A stretch of DNA of 51,746 nucleotides from Muribaculaceae bacterium (lineage in GTDB: Bacteria; Bacteroidota; Bacteroidia; Bacteroidales; Muribaculaceae), in the NCBI GenBank assembly GCA_017626045.1, contig JAGAJP010000039.1, positions 1-51,746 of the forward strand, read 5' to 3'. Positions 25,679 through 36,741 of this stretch are shown here, piece by piece. The translations under genes were made by a program, and so were the position numbers. The notes below the pieces were generated by a model that worked only from the letters and a program-made list of their open reading frames with translations, searched no databases and was not told where the DNA came from. How positions within the stretch are numbered: the first letter of the stretch is position 1; each line of letters starts with the position of its first letter.

Positions 25679-26995
25679 ATGAAAAGAATTCTACTAACCG
25701 GAGCCACCGGAGTCATGGGAATGGAAGGACTCAAGCATCTGGTGGAATTTCCGTATCGATATGAAATAACTGTTCTTGCCCGAGACAGCAAGAAAAACCG
25801 AAAAAAACTTGCTCCGTTCATTGCCAAGGGAGTTAAGGCAGTGTGGGGCGATCTTCTCGACAAGGAAGCCGTAAAGGAAGGAGTCGGGAACGCCGACATA
25901 GTGCTTCATGTCGGGGGTATGGTGTCGCCTGAGGCAGACCGGTATCCGGAACAGACGATTAGGGTTAACGTCGGGGGAATGCGCAACATAATCGAGGCAT
26001 CCCTTCCCCGCAAGAACGAGATTAGCGTCGTCTATATTGGTTCCGTGTCCCAATACGGTCCCAGATATGTTCCCGACCACTGGGGGCAATGCGGAGATCC
26101 GCTTCTTCCTGCTTATCGCGACGCATACGCATTCTCGAAGGTGACAGCCGAGCGTCTGCTTCTCGAATCAGACATTCGAAAGTGCGTATCCCTGCGGCAG
26201 ACAGGCATCCTGCACAGTGGACTGCTAAAAAAGGCAAACGACCCGATAGCATTTCACGTTCCGATCAAGGGCGTGCTCGAGTGGGTCACCGCGGAAGACT
26301 CCGGAAGACTGCTTGAGAAGGTATGTAGCGACGATGTTCCGGATTCATTCTGGGGCAAGACATACAATATAGGAGGGGGAGCTCCCTATCGTCTTACCAA
26401 TTATGAATTCGAGTCGATGATACTCAAAGCGTCGGGATGCCCGTCTCCCGAAAAGATTTTCGACACCGGCTGGTTTGCCACAAGGAATTTCCACGGCATG
26501 TGGTATACCGATTCCGACGATCTCGAGCAAATACTTCATTTCCGCAGCGGCAGAAGTCTTTCTGACTATCTGAAGATAATGAAGAGTGAACTTCCATGGT
26601 ATTTCAGTCTTGCGCCTCTCGCGCCGGCTTTTCTCATCAAGGCATTCATGCGTAAAGTGGCAATGACCCCGGAGTTGGGCACACTGTGGTGGCTTAAGAC
26701 AGACTCCAAGGCATTAATCGACATTGCGTGGGGAAGTCGCGAAGAGCATGATTCGATACCGGGGTGGTCGGAAACGGACCTTACACGGCCCTCTGATGTC
26801 AATCCCGGAGTTCACGGCAAGTGTGAACAAGAGGCAGAGGATTGCGATTGCACCGTGAGGTCTGTCTGCCCCGAGTGCGGCACGGAATACAGTTTGAGAA
26901 TCAGGACAAAATCCGCAGGCCACGGATGTCCGGAATGCCTGCGTCGCCGACTGCGGATGGAACTTCCGGCAGACATAATTAAGATTATATCATGA
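25679..26995 (+). CDS. NAD(P)-dependent epimerase/dehydratase with C-terminal zinc ribbon
   Basis: A 438-residue extended short-chain dehydrogenase. The nucleotide-binding motif is TGATGVMG (residues 7-14), and the catalytic YxxxK is Tyr150-Lys154. The substrate half (NIGGGAPYRLTNYEFESM, residues about 240-260) fits NAD-dependent epimerase-like proteins. The C-terminus is unusual: residues 397-420 carry CPEC and CPEC pairs separated by 16 residues, with further Cys residues just before, as in a zinc ribbon. The function of this fusion is unknown. A TTG at 25658 extends the frame by 7 codons, but ATG 25679 suits the promoter and the MKRILLTGATG opening. Confidence 0.8.
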   Translation: MKRILLTGATGVMGMEGLKHLVEFPYRYEITVLARDSKKNRKKLAPFIAKGVKAVWGDLLDKEAVKEGVGNADIVLHVGGMVSPEADRYPEQTIRVNVGGMRNIIEASLPRKNEISVVYIGSVSQYGPRYVPDHWGQCGDPLLPAYRDAYAFSKVTAERLLLESDIRKCVSLRQTGILHSGLLKKANDPIAFHVPIKGVLEWVTAEDSGRLLEKVCSDDVPDSFWGKTYNIGGGAPYRLTNYEFESMILKASGCPSPEKIFDTGWFATRNFHGMWYTDSDDLEQILHFRSGRSLSDYLKIMKSELPWYFSLAPLAPAFLIKAFMRKVAMTPELGTLWWLKTDSKALIDIAWGSREEHDSIPGWSETDLTRPSDVNPGVHGKCEQEAEDCDCTVRSVCPECGTEYSLRIRTKSAGHGCPECLRRRLRMELPADIIKIIS

Positions 26996-27039
26996 TATCA
27001 AGATACTTAAAAACAATCAAATAAATCAAACAAGTATAA

Positions 27040-29208
<2,169 letters not shown>

Positions 29209-29236
29209 TGTGAGAGATCTCACGGCAACCAATAAT

Positions 29237-29277
29237 AAAGCAATGGACACGAAGCGACATCGTGTCCATTGCTTTTT
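29237..29277. terminator. Bidirectional terminator GH97 / DUF308 gene
   Basis: Perfect 16-pair stem (aaagcaatggacacga with its complement), seven-base loop, T-run following on plus and A-run before, between convergent genes. Confidence 0.92.
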
Positions 29278-29299
29278 ATACCTTACAGTTTTCGGAAAA

Positions 29300-29854
29300 T
29301 CATCTTTGGCTGGAAACTCTGGCAGCCTCAAGGAAATTGCAAACGGAATATGCGATGAGGGAAATGCCGGTGACGAGCACAATGAAATTCATCATCTTCA
29401 CAGGCCCGAGAACAAGCACCACCACACCTGTCACCACGAGAAGAATCGGAAGAATATAGAAAACGAAAGGAAATCCTATCTTGCCGAATCCATAGAGGAG
29501 CATAAAGATATGATATATTCCCGCAAGAATCATCAGGGCTGCAAACACATACACGAGAAGAGAACTGAATCCGGAAGGTCTGATCACCATCCAGAGACCG
29601 AGCGCAGCGGCGGCTACGGCACTCAAAAGAGAGCCAATTGAAAGGGACGCATGAGATTCCTTCTTTCCGTTAACCTCCACGCTTACCTTTGACGAGCTGC
29701 TGAAGACAAAAAAGAGATTGACAGCTGCAGCGATCAGAAACGCGATGCCCAACACCATCACCACTATATCTATCGCAGTAGACTGCATAAAAAGGAGTAC
29801 GACACCGACAATAAGAGTGACGACTCCCGTATAAGTCAAACTTTTACCATTCAT
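29300..29854 (-). CDS. DUF308 membrane protein, HdeD-like
   Basis: A 184-residue protein with six predicted membrane helices in pairs (about residues 6-22, 27-52, 72-92, 97-117, 128-144, 148-168). This is the usual shape of DUF308/HdeD-family proteins, whose role is unclear except for acid resistance in enterobacteria. A loop with SSSSKVSVEVNGKKESHAS lies between helices 2 and 3. The ATG at 29854 (MNGKSLTYTG) is preferred over an upstream in-frame start at 29902, which would add a polar stretch of 16 residues in front of the helix. Confidence 0.75.
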   Translation of the reverse strand: MNGKSLTYTGVVTLIVGVVLLFMQSTAIDIVVMVLGIAFLIAAAVNLFFVFSSSSKVSVEVNGKKESHASLSIGSLLSAVAAAALGLWMVIRPSGFSSLLVYVFAALMILAGIYHIFMLLYGFGKIGFPFVFYILPILLVVTGVVVLVLGPVKMMNFIVLVTGISLIAYSVCNFLEAARVSSQR

Positions 29855-29954
29855 AGCTATTAAATTTAAGTTAAAACAATCATAATTATAGAAAGATAAC
29901 AAATGAAGGCAAGTGTTTGCTCACGAAATATTTCGCTAAAAACTTCTCTCCAGG

Positions 29955-29985
29955 TTGGAGAAACGGAGAGAATTTATTAAATTTG
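29955..29985 (+). promoter_or_regulatory. Promoter of the S1/P1 nuclease gene
   Basis: TTG at 29955-29957, 20 bases, TAAATTTG at 29978-29985. Transcription should start near 29992, so the GACCTTAAA repeat array is transcribed in the leader. Confidence 0.75.
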
Positions 29986-30001
29986 CATAATGAAGTCAAA
30001 G

Positions 30002-30082
30002 GACCTTAAAGACCTTAAAGACCTTAAATACCTTAAGGATCCTAAGGACCCTAAAGACCTTAAAGACCTTAAAGTCCTTAAG
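30002..30082. repeat. 9-bp tandem repeat (GACCTTAAA), 9 units
   Basis: Nine adjoining 9-base units, five identical to gaccttaaa, the rest differing at one to three bases (taccttaag, gatcctaag, gaccctaaa, gtccttaag). It lies in the leader of the S1/P1 nuclease gene. It contains the perfect palindrome AAGTCCTTAAGGACTT at the end, and the CCTTAAGG cores can pair with each other in RNA. Confidence 0.9.
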
Positions 30083-30133
30083 GACTTGTCTAAACTTCAA
30101 TCAAACTGCAATAATAAAAAGACCTATAAGAAA

Positions 30134-30925
30134 ATGGTAAAGAAAAGCATAATATCATTAGGAATAATGCTAACGCTTCCGGCGATGGCATTCGGCTGGG
30201 GACAGAAAGGACATGACGTGACGGCTTTCATAGCGGAAAAGCACCTCACGCCGGCAGCAAAATCCGTTTGTGACTCACTTCTCGACGGCAAATCAATCGT
30301 ATATTGGGCAAACTGGGCAGACAACGCCTGTCACACCCCGGAATATGCCTATACCAAGACCTGGCATTACCGCAATATCGACGCCGGACATGATTACGAC
30401 AAGTTTCCACGCAACGAAGACGGAGATGTGACCACAGCCATCAAACTCCAATATGAGACACTATCCAACCCTTCGGCTTCATTACAGGAAAAACAACTCG
30501 CTCTCAAACTCTTGGTGCATTTCGTTGGAGACATCCATCAGCCCATGCACATGGGCCATCTCTCCGACAGAGGTGGCAACGGAGTGAAAGTCAAATACTT
30601 TTACAAAGACAGGAATCTTCACGGAATATGGGATTCTGACCTCGTGGAGTCGGCACACAACTGGACTTTCACTGAATGGCAAGACCAGATAGACCGAGCC
30701 ACCGATGATCAAGAGGCTGCGATCATCTCCGTTATAGACCCCGACGACTGGGGACGCGAGACATTCGGATTGGCGACATCGGTATATGACTCAACGCCGG
30801 AAAACACCAATATAAGTTATGACTACATAGCCGAGTGGACACCGGTAATCGAGCAACAACTTCTTAAAGGTGGACTGCGACTCGCCCATCTTCTAAACAC
30901 TCTGTTTGACCCTCATTACAAGTGA
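30134..30925 (+). CDS. S1/P1 nuclease, secreted
   Basis: A 263-residue zinc nuclease that cuts single-stranded nucleic acids. The signal peptide (MVKKSIISLGIMLTLPAMAFG) is followed by WGQKGHDVTAFIAEKHL. In this family the mature protein begins with the zinc-binding Trp, as here. Other ligands are visible in WANWADNACHTPEY (Asp), KTWHYRNID (His), HFVGDIHQPMHMG (His, Asp, His) and NLHGIWDSD (His, Asp). The frame is open upstream to 29990, but that part encodes only the repeat array. The ATG at 30134 is the obvious start. The next gene overlaps the stop by 4 bases. Confidence 0.9.
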   Translation: MVKKSIISLGIMLTLPAMAFGWGQKGHDVTAFIAEKHLTPAAKSVCDSLLDGKSIVYWANWADNACHTPEYAYTKTWHYRNIDAGHDYDKFPRNEDGDVTTAIKLQYETLSNPSASLQEKQLALKLLVHFVGDIHQPMHMGHLSDRGGNGVKVKYFYKDRNLHGIWDSDLVESAHNWTFTEWQDQIDRATDDQEAAIISVIDPDDWGRETFGLATSVYDSTPENTNISYDYIAEWTPVIEQQLLKGGLRLAHLLNTLFDPHYK

Positions 30926-31383
30926 ACGGCAATCCACCACTGAATCTTCCACCCGTAGAGCTCAGGTTTCGCAAGGAAGACAATATACTGAAGGTATTTG
31001 ATCCGCTGAGGCAAAGATATGTTGCGATGACACCGGAAGAATATGTCAGGCAACACTTTACCGCATGGCTGACCGACAGTCTGGGCTACCCGGCATCCCT
31101 GACCAATAATGAAGTGCCGATAACGCTCAACGATACACGCCGCAGATGCGACACTGTGGTATATCACAGCGACGGCACACCACTCATGATAGTTGAGTAC
31201 AAAGCCCCGACAGTGGCAATAACCCAGGAAGTGTTTGACCAGATAGCCCGCTACAATATGGTTCTTCGATCAAGATACCTTGTGGTAAGCAACGGTATCC
31301 GGCATTATTGCTGCGAGATGGATTATGAGCATAACACATATTCATTTCTGCCGCAGATACCACACTGGCGTCCCGACCTCTGA
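30922..31383 (+). CDS. PD-(D/E)XK nuclease-like protein (HsdR N-terminal domain)
   Basis: A 153-residue protein built on the type I restriction HsdR N-terminal fold (HSDR_N_2). The catalytic PD-(D/E)XK core is visible as the Asp in RRRCDTVVY and the MIVEYKAP motif (Glu-x-Lys) about 15 residues later. The start is GTG at 30922, overlapping the TGA of the S1/P1 nuclease gene; no upstream ATG exists and the next ATG is at codon 36. Homologues in Bacteroides sit near holA; here holA is two genes away on the opposite strand. The protein has no helicase or specificity partner next to it, so it is not a complete restriction system; the role is unknown. Confidence 0.8.
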   Translation: MNGNPPLNLPPVELRFRKEDNILKVFDPLRQRYVAMTPEEYVRQHFTAWLTDSLGYPASLTNNEVPITLNDTRRRCDTVVYHSDGTPLMIVEYKAPTVAITQEVFDQIARYNMVLRSRYLVVSNGIRHYCCEMDYEHNTYSFLPQIPHWRPDL

Positions 31384-31457
31384 AAGAATTCCTTAGATAG
31401 CCGGAAGAAATCAAAAGAAACAAGAAGAAACAACTTCATTCCTAAAGACAATCATCG

Positions 31458-33785
31458 ATGACCGATATAACATACAATTATCTTGACCTGCTCAACGAAC
31501 AGCAACGGGAGGCTGTGGTATATCACGACGGCCCATCCTTGGTGATAGCCGGCGCAGGCTCCGGCAAGACCCGCGTGCTGACCTACAAGATTGTGGACCT
31601 GCTGCGGTCGGGCTACGAACCATGGCGCATACTCGCGCTGACCTTCACCAACAAGGCGGCTCGAGAGATGAAAGAGCGGATAACAGAGGTGATGGGGGAG
31701 AAGACCGCCTCTAAACTGAGGATGGGGACGTTTCACTCCGTTTTTCTCCGGATTCTGAGGCAACATGCCGAGGAGTTGGGCTACCGATCCTCATTCACCA
31801 TATATGACACCTCCGACTCCAGGTCTCTGCTGAAAAGCATCATCAAGGAACTCGCACTGGATGAGAAGCAGTATAAGCCATCCACCATCCATGCAATCAT
31901 ATCCAATGCAAAAAACGCCCTCATAGACCCGGATCAGTACATTCAGGACTCCGACAACATGAACGCCGACAAAAAGTCGCGGCGTCCGCTGACAGGAAGA
32001 ATCTACAAGATGTATTGCGACAGATGCCGACGTGCCGACGCCATGGACTTCGACGACATCCTTGTGAATATGAACATTCTGCTGCGTGATTTTCCCGATA
32101 TTCGGCGCCATTACCAGGAGTTTTTCCGATATATCCTTGTCGACGAGTATCAGGACACCAACTTTGCACAGCATCTGATCATCTCCCAGCTTGCCGCCGT
32201 CCACAAGCATCTGTGTGTGGTAGGCGACGACGCGCAGAGTATCTATTCCTTCCGTGGCGCCAACATCGGCAACATCCTCAACATGGAGAGCCGTTATCCC
32301 GGACTCAGAATTTTCAAGCTTGAACGAAACTACCGGTCAACACAGAACATAATCAACGCAGCCGGAAGCCTTATCGACAAGAATACCCGGCAGATGAAAA
32401 AGCATGTCTACAGCGAGAACGAAGTCGGGGAACGTGTGGGAATACTCTCCACATATTCAGACATGGAAGAGGCATACCTCATTGCCAACCTGATATCCAA
32501 GTCGAGACTCAGCTGCCATGACTCTTATGAGGACTATGCGGTGCTTTATCGCACAAACGCGCAGAGCCGAGTCCTTGAGGAATCCCTGAGAAAACGGAAT
32601 ATAGCCTACCGGATATACGGAGGACTTTCCTTCTATCAGCGTAAGGAAATAAAAGACGCCGTGTGCTATTTCCGGCTTGCCATCAACCCTGACGACGACG
32701 AGGCGCTGCGACGGGTAATAAACTATCCGGCGAGAGGAATCGGAGAGACCACCATGAAAAAGCTCATGGAGGCGGCTGCCCGGTCAGACGCAAGTTTATG
32801 GAAAGTGCTTCAGGATCCCGCCGCCCATGGAGTTGCCGTGAACGCCGGCACCCTAAAGAAGCTTACGGCATTTAGGGATATGGTCAAGGAATTCGTCGAC
32901 GACAACACCCGTGGCGCAGACGCCTATCAGCTTGGACAGCTCATATTCAACAGGAGCGGCATCCTCACTGTTCTGAATCACGACAACACACCTGAGTCGA
33001 TAAGCAAACAGGAGAACCTGAAGGAACTGCTGTCGGGTCTGAAAGACTATGTGGACATGAAGCATGACGAGGGTGAGGAGAATCCGGGAATGCAGAGTTT
33101 TCTGTCGGAAGTGATGCTTGCCACAGATCAGGACACCCGTGATGACGAGGCGGGAGAAAAAGTCACTCTCATGACCTGTCATGCGGCCAAGGGTCTTGAG
33201 TTCAAGCATGTCTACATAGTGGGGGTGGAGGAAGAACTGCTGCCTTCGGCAATGTCGATGTCGTCGGTTGATGAAGTCGAGGAAGAGAGGCGTCTTCTGT
33301 ATGTGGCGATGACGCGCGCCAAAGAGACATGTGTCCTTACATACGCCAAGACCCGATTCCGAAACGGTCAGACAGTGCAGTCGCGTCCCTCGAGATTCCT
33401 TTCTGAAATTGGAAGGGGATACGTGCAGATGGAGACATCCTCCGACTATTCCGATGATAATGTCAGGCCGCATTTCAATCCGATGGACCGATACCGGACA
33501 TCATATCGGCAGCAGTCTTCCGGCTATGCGAATCTAAGACAGGCGGAAAGCCGGACATCCGCATCTCCCATGCCGACCGGCAGTGTCGCAGACCCCAATG
33601 AAGGCACCATCCATACTCCTGAAGAGATAAAGGTGGGCACCAAGATTATACATGCCAAACTTGGGAGGGGAGTGGTGAGCAAGATCGACTTCGTGATGGG
33701 AGAAGGCGTCATCACAGTTGAGTTCTCCAACGCCGGGGAAAAGAAACTGTATCTTCGGTTCGCAAAATTCAAGATAGAAAGTTAG
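31458..33785 (+). CDS. UvrD/PcrA-type superfamily 1 helicase
   Basis: A 775-residue DNA helicase with all SF1A motifs: Q-motif LNEQQREAV, Walker A GAGSGKT, ALTFTNKAA (Ia), Walker B VDEYQDTN, GDDAQSIYSFRGA (III), RNYRST, VTLMTCHAAKGLEFKHV, and EERRLLYVAMTRA (VI). The C-terminus ends with a small domain (KVGTKIIHAKLGRGVVSKI) found in PcrA/UvrD. It could act in repair or remove RNA polymerase or RecA; which of these is not decided by sequence. A purine-rich gap of 74 bases separates it from the PD-(D/E)XK gene. Confidence 0.93.
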   Translation: MTDITYNYLDLLNEQQREAVVYHDGPSLVIAGAGSGKTRVLTYKIVDLLRSGYEPWRILALTFTNKAAREMKERITEVMGEKTASKLRMGTFHSVFLRILRQHAEELGYRSSFTIYDTSDSRSLLKSIIKELALDEKQYKPSTIHAIISNAKNALIDPDQYIQDSDNMNADKKSRRPLTGRIYKMYCDRCRRADAMDFDDILVNMNILLRDFPDIRRHYQEFFRYILVDEYQDTNFAQHLIISQLAAVHKHLCVVGDDAQSIYSFRGANIGNILNMESRYPGLRIFKLERNYRSTQNIINAAGSLIDKNTRQMKKHVYSENEVGERVGILSTYSDMEEAYLIANLISKSRLSCHDSYEDYAVLYRTNAQSRVLEESLRKRNIAYRIYGGLSFYQRKEIKDAVCYFRLAINPDDDEALRRVINYPARGIGETTMKKLMEAAARSDASLWKVLQDPAAHGVAVNAGTLKKLTAFRDMVKEFVDDNTRGADAYQLGQLIFNRSGILTVLNHDNTPESISKQENLKELLSGLKDYVDMKHDEGEENPGMQSFLSEVMLATDQDTRDDEAGEKVTLMTCHAAKGLEFKHVYIVGVEEELLPSAMSMSSVDEVEEERRLLYVAMTRAKETCVLTYAKTRFRNGQTVQSRPSRFLSEIGRGYVQMETSSDYSDDNVRPHFNPMDRYRTSYRQQSSGYANLRQAESRTSASPMPTGSVADPNEGTIHTPEEIKVGTKIIHAKLGRGVVSKIDFVMGEGVITVEFSNAGEKKLYLRFAKFKIES

Positions 33786-33794
33786 CGAGGAACC

Positions 33795-34847
33795 TCAGGA
33801 GACCGTAAAAATCTTGAATATCAATTCTCGCTGGAGGTCATACTCATTCTGCAGCGAGCCGATGCCTTTGCTCTTGCAGTCAAAATCTCGCAACGCTGAA
33901 ATCGCAGCGAGCGACTGACGGGGAGAATACATCTGCAAACCGTCGCGAATCTCCTTTAGCGCATAAGGGGTCTTCAACTGGAGTGCTTCCATGAGTCCGC
34001 GGTCCGACTTATCGGTGCTGAAGTGAGCCACCACGAGCTGACTGAAGAATTTAAACAGCACAGCCGTGGTCATCACCGTCGGATTGTTTTTCGGATTCTT
34101 GCGGAAATAGTCCAGGATTCTCATAGTTTTCGGATAATCTTTCATCGACAATGACTTGGAAAGTTCAAAATTGTTGAACTCCTTAGAGATACCTATATTC
34201 TCCTCGACCATTTCGGCAGTGATGCGTTTTGTCCCGGCACCTGCCGCCACCACGAGTTTATCGATTTCGCCAAAAAGTTTCTGCAGCGAATTTCCGATAT
34301 ATTCCATAAGCACCTGCACCGCCTGATCTTCAATAGCGATCTTCTTCGTCCGGCAATAGTCCTTGATAGGTGCGGCAAGCTGATAGTCTCTGATTTTCGG
34401 ACTTTTGAACACCACCACATCCTCGCCTGCCTTTGCAGCTGTCTTCATCAAGGCGGAAGTGGCGGAGAGGTTGTCGCCTTTGAAAGCGATTACGAAAACA
34501 CCTTTCTGATTAGGCATGGCGATATAAGGAGCCATCTTATCAAGTTGAGTCTTCGAGCCGGGATAACACTGCGCTTCCTTCAGGATCACTAGCTGAGTGT
34601 CGCCCATCACCGGATATTGGCGGGCGCTTGCCATCACAACCTCAAGGTCGGCATCCGCTCCGTAGAAGACAAGCATATCGAAAACCTTGTTTTCCTCCTT
34701 GACCACATTGTTTTCTATCGCGTCTACGATAAGGTCGATATAATACGGTTCCTCGCCCATGAGCAGATATACGCGGGCGAGTTTTCCATGACGGATGTTG
34801 TCTATGATTTCGCGGTAAGTAAGATCCTTAGAGGTTTTAGCGGCCAT
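33795..34847 (-). CDS. holA: DNA polymerase III subunit delta
   Basis: HolA loads the beta clamp as part of the gamma complex. The 350-residue protein shows the delta-specific N-terminus (ARVYLLMGEEPYYIDLIVDAI), the RQYPVMGDTQLVILKEAQ region and the KISIEDQAVQVL-like helical domain after 150. There is no Walker A, as expected for delta. It ends 9 bases from the stop of the convergent uvrD-like gene. It is the last gene of the udk-lptB-CPBP-holA run (12-base gap). Confidence 0.9.
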   Translation of the reverse strand: MAAKTSKDLTYREIIDNIRHGKLARVYLLMGEEPYYIDLIVDAIENNVVKEENKVFDMLVFYGADADLEVVMASARQYPVMGDTQLVILKEAQCYPGSKTQLDKMAPYIAMPNQKGVFVIAFKGDNLSATSALMKTAAKAGEDVVVFKSPKIRDYQLAAPIKDYCRTKKIAIEDQAVQVLMEYIGNSLQKLFGEIDKLVVAAGAGTKRITAEMVEENIGISKEFNNFELSKSLSMKDYPKTMRILDYFRKNPKNNPTVMTTAVLFKFFSQLVVAHFSTDKSDRGLMEALQLKTPYALKEIRDGLQMYSPRQSLAAISALRDFDCKSKGIGSLQNEYDLQRELIFKIFTVS

Positions 34848-34859
34848 CGGATATAGAAT

Positions 34860-35747
34860 TTAATGTTGATGAATGCGGTCGGGGGAGCGGGGAGTAAGCC
34901 ATCCTTGGCGATGACATGTGAACAAGAAGATTCCCACAAGAATCACGCTGCATAAGAAAGCGAAAGGAAATGAGCCGTCGGCTACTCCCATGCTGTCGAA
35001 GTCATCGGAAAGGAAATTGCGATGAATAAGCCAGCTCACCAGAACCGCGATGCTGTTGTTTAGCGCATGGGCGAAAGAAGAGACCCAGATGTTGCCGCTC
35101 CACCGGTAAAGGTATCCGAACCACGCACCGAGAAGCATTCTGGGAATGAATCCATAAAACTGCATATGAAGGGCGCTGAAGATGAAAGCCGCGACCCAAA
35201 TCGCGACATGGGGACTCACCCCGCATCGCGCAAGCAATTTCTGCAGACCTCCCCTAAAAAAGAACTCCTCGCCGATGCCGGTAAGGACACCGATCACAAG
35301 GACGTTTACAGCCATCTGCCAAAAAGCATCGACACTCAGAAGAATCTCAGACTCTGCAGCAGCCCTTGCCTCTGTTTCCTGACACCACTTCTCAAAAGAG
35401 GCGAGAGCATCTGGAAAAACCACATTCTCGTTCCAGAAGACGATCTGATTAAGTGCGGGCATCGAAATAAAATAAGCTGCCAAGGCTATTCCGATCATAC
35501 GTGCCGACGGAAGCGAGAGCGCACCGATATCGCTCAAGGAATTGCCTTTGAAGCAGAGCTTCCAAGCCAATACAGCCGGCAAAATAAACGCGAAAACATT
35601 CTGGGCAGAAAACATCAGCCACTGCCTCACCAAGCCCCCCTGCGCCTCCACGGGAATCAAGACAACAAGAGAAGCAAGAAAAAGGCCGCAAATCATAAGG
35701 CCAAACAGCACGAGACAAGCCTGGCAGATATCTAAGAATTTCTTCAT
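34860..35747 (-). CDS. CPBP family intramembrane protease
   Basis: A 295-residue multi-pass membrane protein with the Abi/CAAX-protease motifs: EExxxR (EEFFFR, residues about 192-197), FxxxH (FSALH, about 225-229) and HxxxN (HALNN, about 261-265). These residues bind the catalytic metal in Rce1-like proteases. The substrate is unknown. The ATG at 35747 is chosen, just 1 base after the lptB stop; the frame extends upstream into the lptB gene but without support. Confidence 0.87.
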   Translation of the reverse strand: MKKFLDICQACLVLFGLMICGLFLASLVVLIPVEAQGGLVRQWLMFSAQNVFAFILPAVLAWKLCFKGNSLSDIGALSLPSARMIGIALAAYFISMPALNQIVFWNENVVFPDALASFEKWCQETEARAAAESEILLSVDAFWQMAVNVLVIGVLTGIGEEFFFRGGLQKLLARCGVSPHVAIWVAAFIFSALHMQFYGFIPRMLLGAWFGYLYRWSGNIWVSSFAHALNNSIAVLVSWLIHRNFLSDDFDSMGVADGSFPFAFLCSVILVGIFLFTCHRQGWLTPRSPDRIHQH

Positions 35748-35748
35748 G

Positions 35749-36741
35749 TCAGTCAAATTTTTTTCTGCGGAAAATGAAGTTTCTGCCAAGATATTTCTCC
35801 CTCACCACCGGGTTTTCGGCAAGTTGCTCACTTGTGCCCCTGAAAAGTATCCTACCTTCGAAAAGGAGGTAGGCTCGGTCGGTGATGCTGAGGGTTTCAG
35901 GCGCGTTATGGTCGGTGATAAGAATGCCGATGTTCTTTTCCTTAAGCTTATAGACGATGCTCTGAATATCCTCCACGGCTATGGGGTCCACGCCGGCGAA
36001 AGGCTCGTCGAGCATAATGAATTTCGGATTGATGGCAAGACAGCGGGCAATCTCGGTTCGGCGTCTTTCGCCGCCCGACAATTGATCGCCAAGATTTTTC
36101 CGTACCTTCTCCAGTCTGAATTCAGCGATAAGGTCCTCAAGTTTCTGACGCTGCTCTTCCTCCGGCATCTTAGTCATCTCCAGGACGGCGCGAATATTGT
36201 TTTCCACACTCAATTTTCTGAAGACTGAAGCCTCCTGGGCAAGATACCCGATACCGAGCTGCGCCCTACGGTATACCGGATAACCGGTGATGTCCATGTC
36301 ATCGAGAAAAATCTTGCCGGAATTTGGGGTAATAAGCCCAGTGGTCATATAGAAGGTAGTGGTCTTGCCGGCACCGTTAGGACCGAGAAGCCCCACAATC
36401 TCGCCCTGCCTCACTTTAATAGAGACCTTGTTGGCGACTGTACGCTTCCCGTATTTCTTCACAAGGTCACGGGTGCTGAGGACACCCTTGCCCGGCTCGA
36501 TTTCGATAACTTCCTCTTCAAGGACCCCTTCGGGCGTGTCCTTAAACAGTTCGGCAGTCTCTATTTTGAGCGCCTCGTCGGGCATCACGTCGGAATCAGG
36601 CGATACCTCGGTTTCAGAATCAAGAGACCTTGGAACTACTTCGGATTCAGTCACAGCCGTTATATCACCGGAACTCACTACAGACACATCCTGAGGAATG
36701 ACCGTATTCTTCTTCTTTTTAAAACCTGACAGTATATTCAT
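35749..36741 (-). CDS. lptB: LPS export ABC ATPase LptB with N-terminal acidic extension
   Basis: LptB drives lipopolysaccharide extraction with LptFG. The core from about residue 87 to 330 is typical: Walker [14 protein letters not shown] (120-132), [16 protein letters not shown] (Q-loop region), signature LSGGERRR, Walker [14 protein letters not shown], and the switch His in ITDHN. The protein has 330 residues against about 240 in most LptB proteins; the extra N-terminal 85 are polar, rich in Glu, Ser, Asp and Val, and without a known domain. The first ATG is at 36741, overlapping udk by 4 bases. A start nearer the core has no suitable ATG in good position (nearest candidates lie at codon 53). 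Confidence 0.9.
   Translation of the reverse strand: MNILSGFKKKKNTVIPQDVSVVSSGDITAVTESEVVPRSLDSETEVSPDSDVMPDEALKIETAELFKDTPEGVLEEEVIEIEPGKGVLSTRDLVKKYGKRTVANKVSIKVRQGEIVGLLGPNGAGKTTTFYMTTGLITPNSGKIFLDDMDITGYPVYRRAQLGIGYLAQEASVFRKLSVENNIRAVLEMTKMPEEEQRQKLEDLIAEFRLEKVRKNLGDQLSGGERRRTEIARCLAINPKFIMLDEPFAGVDPIAVEDIQSIVYKLKEKNIGILITDHNAPETLSITDRAYLLFEGRILFRGTSEQLAENPVVREKYLGRNFIFRRKKFD

Noticed and set aside
30002..30082. CRISPR array
   Set aside because: Units are directly adjacent with no spacers; the 9-base size is far too short.
29990..30133. Coding extension of the S1/P1 nuclease with KDLKDL repeats
   Set aside because: It is a repeat array in the leader; a normal signal peptide begins at 30134.
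30922..31383. Remnant of a type I restriction system
   Set aside because: No HsdM, HsdS or helicase part is adjacent, and the domain occurs as a stand-alone gene in Bacteroides.
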